Shown here piece by piece: positions 6,547 through 9,077 of a DNA stretch of 9,077 bases. The translations under genes were made by a program, and so were the position numbers. The DNA is taken from contig CAZGDR010000061.1 in NCBI GenBank assembly GCA_964524755.1, positions 1 through 9,077 of the forward strand, given 5' to 3'. Numbering within the stretch: the stretch's first letter is position 1; every line of letters begins with the position of its first letter. The DNA is from JAQVOO01 sp964524755 (lineage in GTDB: Bacteria > Spirochaetota > Spirochaetia > Sphaerochaetales > Sphaerochaetaceae). Under the pieces are notes generated by a model that ran no database searches, had not been told where the DNA came from, and worked only from the letters and a program-made list of their open reading frames with translations.

Positions 6547-7308
6547 TTGGAAAAAAAGACATTGCTCTCGATTAAAAATTTAAAAAAGAAATTTGTTACA
6601 CGAGATGGAGAATTAGTGGCGTTAGGTGGTGTTACATTCGATGTGTATCCAGGTGAGTTCGTTTCCATCGTAGGACCTTCTGGTTGTGGAAAAACAACAC
6701 TATTAAAAATTATTGCAGGATTATTACCAAAGAGTGATGGGGAAATATATGTGGATCATGAACGCTTTGATCCAACCCGTGAAGTTGGGTTTGTATTCCA
6801 AAAAGCACTCTTATTGGACTGGAGAAAAGTCCTAGATAATGTTTTATTGCCCATTGAGATCCTTAAGCTTGACAAAAAAAAGTATATCCCTAAAGCTATG
6901 GAATCATTGGAATTGGTGGGATTAAAAGGATTTGAGAACGCCTATCCCAATGAATTGTCAGGTGGAATGCAACAGCGCGTCTCTTTAGCTCGCGCACTCA
7001 TTCATGATCCAAAGTTAATTTTAATGGATGAACCGTTTGGAGCTTTAGATGCAATTACACGAGAAAAGATGAATTTGGAATTACAACGGATTTGGGCAGA
7101 ATCAAAGAAAACCGTCTTATTTATTACCCATGAAATTAATGAGGCTGTTTTTCTTTCTGACCGGGTGGTTGTCCTATCTGCTAGGCCTTCGCGGATGGTT
7201 GGATCGATGGATATTGAACTTGAGAGGCCCAGGAATTTAGAGGTCCGCACTTCAGCAAAATTTGGTGAATATGCGGTTGAAGTTTATAAAATGTTGGAGA
7301 TTACATGA
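6547..7308 (+). CDS. ABC transporter ATPase, NitT/TauT (SsuB/TauB-like) family
   Basis: This 253-residue ATP-binding subunit (counted from the TTG start) works on the cytoplasmic face of the importer formed with the two permeases. All motifs are intact: Walker A GPSGCGKTT (43-51), Q-loop Q85 (FVFQKALLLDW), signature LSGGMQQR (137-144), Walker B LILMDEP with D161/E162, D-loop GALD (165-168) and switch H195 (FITHE). The length is typical for a NitT/TauT ATPase, with no C-terminal regulatory domain. TTG at 6547 is chosen over ATG at 6514 because only the former has a Shine-Dalgarno (6534-6540). The longer form would add 11 residues (MEVGNKLGRCS) translated from inside a hairpin. The stop overlaps the next gene's ATG (ATGA at 7305-7308). 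As there is one ATPase for two permeases, it should act as a homodimer. Confidence 0.92.
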   Translation: MEKKTLLSIKNLKKKFVTRDGELVALGGVTFDVYPGEFVSIVGPSGCGKTTLLKIIAGLLPKSDGEIYVDHERFDPTREVGFVFQKALLLDWRKVLDNVLLPIEILKLDKKKYIPKAMESLELVGLKGFENAYPNELSGGMQQRVSLARALIHDPKLILMDEPFGALDAITREKMNLELQRIWAESKKTVLFITHEINEAVFLSDRVVVLSARPSRMVGSMDIELERPRNLEVRTSAKFGEYAVEVYKMLEIT

Positions 7309-8321
7309 TGGTTAAAAAGTTAGGAGTTGGAATTCGAGGAACGGGACAGGTAGCTATTGAGCACGTTAAAGCTATAGAGTCTAACCCCCATACTTATGTT
7401 GCTGCGATTTGTGGTAGGAATTTTGAGAATGCAAAGAGATTTGCAAAAACATACGCGTCAAAAGCGAAAGTATATGCTGAGTATGAAGATATGCTGGAAG
7501 ATGCCAATGTGGCTATTGTCTCTGAGTGTATGCCCAATTATTTGCATGCACCAGAAGCTATTCTTGCTCTAGAAGCTGGCAAACACGTCATTCTTGAAAA
7601 ACCGGCTGGTATTACGGCTGAAGAAACAGAAAAACTCTATGCGGCAGCTGAGGCTTCCGATACAAAGAGTGTAGTGAGCTTCGTGTTACGCTGGCACCCG
7701 ATGGTACAAAATATAAAAAGTTTATTAGCCAAAGATGCCTTTGGTGAAATATATTATGCAGAAGCTGATTACTGGCATGGTATCTCACCTAAATTTAATA
7801 GTTACAACTGGATTCGCCAGAAGAAGTTTGCGGGTGGGGCTATGATAACTGGAGGCAGTCATGCTGTCGACCTGTTGCGTTTCCTGCATGGAGAAGTAGC
7901 AGAAGTTAGTGCCTATGCAGTAGGTAAGCGTGATGATTTTGATTACTTAACAACCTGTGTTGCGGCATTACGTTTCGAAGATGGTACAGTTGGTAAAGCG
8001 TCAGCTTCTCTGGATGGCTTACATTTTCCCTATCAATTTAATATTGATCTTTTGGGAACCGGTGGAGCTTGTCGTGACAACCGTTTTTATGCCAAAGACT
8101 TGTTCCCCTATCAAGATGATTGGATGAAGTTTGAAGCTAGCACACCAAACTCAGGTAGTGTAGATCATCACCCGTTTAAAGCCGAGATAGACAATTTGGT
8201 TGATGCAATTCTCAACGATACTCCAGTCCTTAGCGATATCCAAGATGCTTGTAAGAGTATGCGAGTGGTGCATGCTATCGATCGCTCAGCAGCTGAAGGG
8301 AAATCGGTTAGTGTAGTATGA
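7305..8321 (+). CDS. Gfo/Idh/MocA-family NAD(P)-dependent oxidoreductase
   Basis: This 338-residue cytoplasmic dehydrogenase has an N-terminal Rossmann fold with GTGQVA at 12-17, AAICGR (33-38) after the second strand and the family's catalytic-lysine motif EKP (98-100). The C-terminal substrate domain carries GGSHAVDLLRF (183-193), matching the GGxxxHxxDxxR family motif with H186 and D189. These enzymes oxidise or reduce a hydroxyl/keto group on sugars, inositols and related cyclic polyols. In this operon it would most simply act on the imported compound or the product of the first enzyme. Two starts are possible: ATG at 7305, overlapping the ATPase stop, and ATG at 7308. The site GGAG (7296-7299) is 5 and 8 bases away respectively, and the choice changes one residue only. 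The stop overlaps the next gene by four bases. The family is certain; the substrate (inositol-like, aldose or aminosugar) is not. Confidence 0.92.
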   Translation: MMVKKLGVGIRGTGQVAIEHVKAIESNPHTYVAAICGRNFENAKRFAKTYASKAKVYAEYEDMLEDANVAIVSECMPNYLHAPEAILALEAGKHVILEKPAGITAEETEKLYAAAEASDTKSVVSFVLRWHPMVQNIKSLLAKDAFGEIYYAEADYWHGISPKFNSYNWIRQKKFAGGAMITGGSHAVDLLRFLHGEVAEVSAYAVGKRDDFDYLTTCVAALRFEDGTVGKASASLDGLHFPYQFNIDLLGTGGACRDNRFYAKDLFPYQDDWMKFEASTPNSGSVDHHPFKAEIDNLVDAILNDTPVLSDIQDACKSMRVVHAIDRSAAEGKSVSVV

Positions 8322-9077
8322 ATACATTTGATTTGTCCCTCTTGACTTCTGCTAATTATCGTAAAGCGGCTGCCGCTTTAGGAAAAGTGATTATACCTGT
8401 AGCCTCAATAGAAATTCTAGGAACCCACGGCCCCCTAGGGGCCGATTGGATGGTGGCAAATGCTGTCATTCCCAAAATTGCCAGCCAAGCACAGGCTCTT
8501 TTTGCACCAGCGATCCCTTATGGCGATACTCTTGAGTTACCCCAAGATCCAGGCACTATTCATGTCCCACAACAGGTTCTCGAAGGTTATTATATGGCGA
8601 TTGCACGCTCTTTTTTACGTGAAGATCTCATAAAACATCTTATCTTTGTCAACTTTCATTCCCTCAATAACCGCGCTCTTGATGCTATCTGTCGTCAATT
8701 AGCTAAAGAGGGTTATAATGCTTACGTGATAGATTGGTGGAAGACCGTGGGAGGAGGCGCTAGCGAGATCCTTAGCGACAAGGAGTGGGGAACAGGGCAT
8801 GGAGCTGAGATGATTACAAGCGTGCTTATGCACGTAGCTCCAGAAGTATTGAGACTTGAAGAGCAAACCAATGAACTGCCTTTAGAACAATTTAGTTATT
8901 ACAAAGATCACTTGCCTGGCACATCATCTCCGTTTGCTGCTTATGGCACCTTTGCTGACTACTGTAACGGCGGTGCTTGGGGAGATATAAGTCATGCTAC
9001 AGCAGAGAAGGGTAAGGCTCTTATTGAAAAAGCTGTAACCAAGATTGTTGAATTTATCAATTCGGTAAGATTGCGGT
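8318..9077 (+). CDS. creatininase-family metal-dependent hydrolase (3' end beyond window)
   Basis: The frame opens at ATG 8318 (ATGA overlap with the dehydrogenase gene) and stays open to the window end, giving 253 residues. This is near the full length of the family (about 240-260). Family blocks are present in order: ASIEILGTHGPLGADW (29-44), YGDTLELPQDPGTIHV (68-83), VNFHSLNNR (111-119), WGTGHGAEMITS (157-168) and GDISHATAEKG (222-232). Probable metal ligands are E32, D43, H114 and E164, with H37 and H161 near by. Creatininase itself has ExHGxH at the first block. Here the position of the first metal-binding His is Leu34 (EILGTHG), as in an uncharacterised branch with ExxGxH. Relatives open cyclic amides, cleave formamides, or hydrolyse the ring of a diketo-inositol (IolN). 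The downstream part of the operon is not visible. Confidence 0.88.
   Translation, partial: MNTFDLSLLTSANYRKAAAALGKVIIPVASIEILGTHGPLGADWMVANAVIPKIASQAQALFAPAIPYGDTLELPQDPGTIHVPQQVLEGYYMAIARSFLREDLIKHLIFVNFHSLNNRALDAICRQLAKEGYNAYVIDWWKTVGGGASEILSDKEWGTGHGAEMITSVLMHVAPEVLRLEEQTNELPLEQFSYYKDHLPGTSSPFAAYGTFADYCNGGAWGDISHATAEKGKALIEKAVTKIVEFINSVRLR

Noticed and set aside
3809..7308. Transporter as a thiamine-precursor (ThiXYZ) or sulfonate (SsuABC) system
   Set aside because: No TPP riboswitch is visible, there are no thiamine or desulfonation genes, and the pyrimidine-binding motif is lost. Only family-level similarity is supported.
1..9077. CRISPR arrays, tRNA or rRNA genes, insertion sequences, toxin-antitoxin or phage genes
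   Set aside because: No repeat-spacer pattern, cloverleaf, transposase-like frame or terminal inverted repeats were seen. Almost all sequence is explained by metabolic and transport genes.

Overview
The window reads as an accessory catabolic locus from a moderately AT-rich bacterium (roughly 40-45% G+C by eye). The substrate-binding protein has a signal peptide ending in a stretch (VWAAGQTEAG) that resembles periplasmic binding proteins of spirochaetes of the Sphaerochaeta/Treponema type. A spirochaete host is therefore my best guess, but it is an inference from one short motif.

Layout. Bases 1-69 are the tail of an upstream gene. A promoter with an adjacent inverted repeat (94-138) precedes an IolE/IolO-like TIM-barrel isomerase/epimerase (184-1062). 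Convergent to it is a ROK-family repressor on the minus strand (1086-2315), and a hairpin overlaps the junction. The divergent region 2316-2411 holds a near-perfect 22-bp palindrome lying over the -35 box of an extended -10 promoter. That promoter drives a tightly packed plus-strand operon: an enolase-superfamily enzyme (2412-3824), two paralogous ABC permeases (3809-4597 and 4594-5427), an NMT1/SsuA-like substrate-binding protein (5448-6467), the transporter ATPase (6547-7308), a Gfo/Idh/MocA oxidoreductase (7305-8321) and a creatininase-family metallohydrolase (from 8318, cut by the window end). Neighbouring genes overlap by a few bases or are separated by about 20 bases. The exception is a 79-base gap before the ATPase, which carries a 12-bp perfect hairpin.

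How the parts may work together (inference). A small molecule is captured by the binding protein and imported by a probably heterodimeric NitT/TauT-type ABC transporter. It is then processed by an NAD(P)-dependent dehydrogenase, a metal-dependent hydrolase that could open a ring, an isomerase/epimerase and an enolase-superfamily epimerase, dehydratase or cycloisomerase. The ROK protein would sense the substrate or an intermediate and repress its own region, and perhaps the 184-1062 gene. Dehydrogenase plus creatininase-type hydrolase plus TIM-barrel epimerase plus ROK regulator recalls the Thermotoga maritima myo-inositol pathway (IolG/IolM, IolN, IolO, ROK regulator). The enolase-type enzyme and the NMT1-type importer are not part of that pathway, so the substrate here is probably different: a cyclitol, a modified cyclitol or another cyclic compound.
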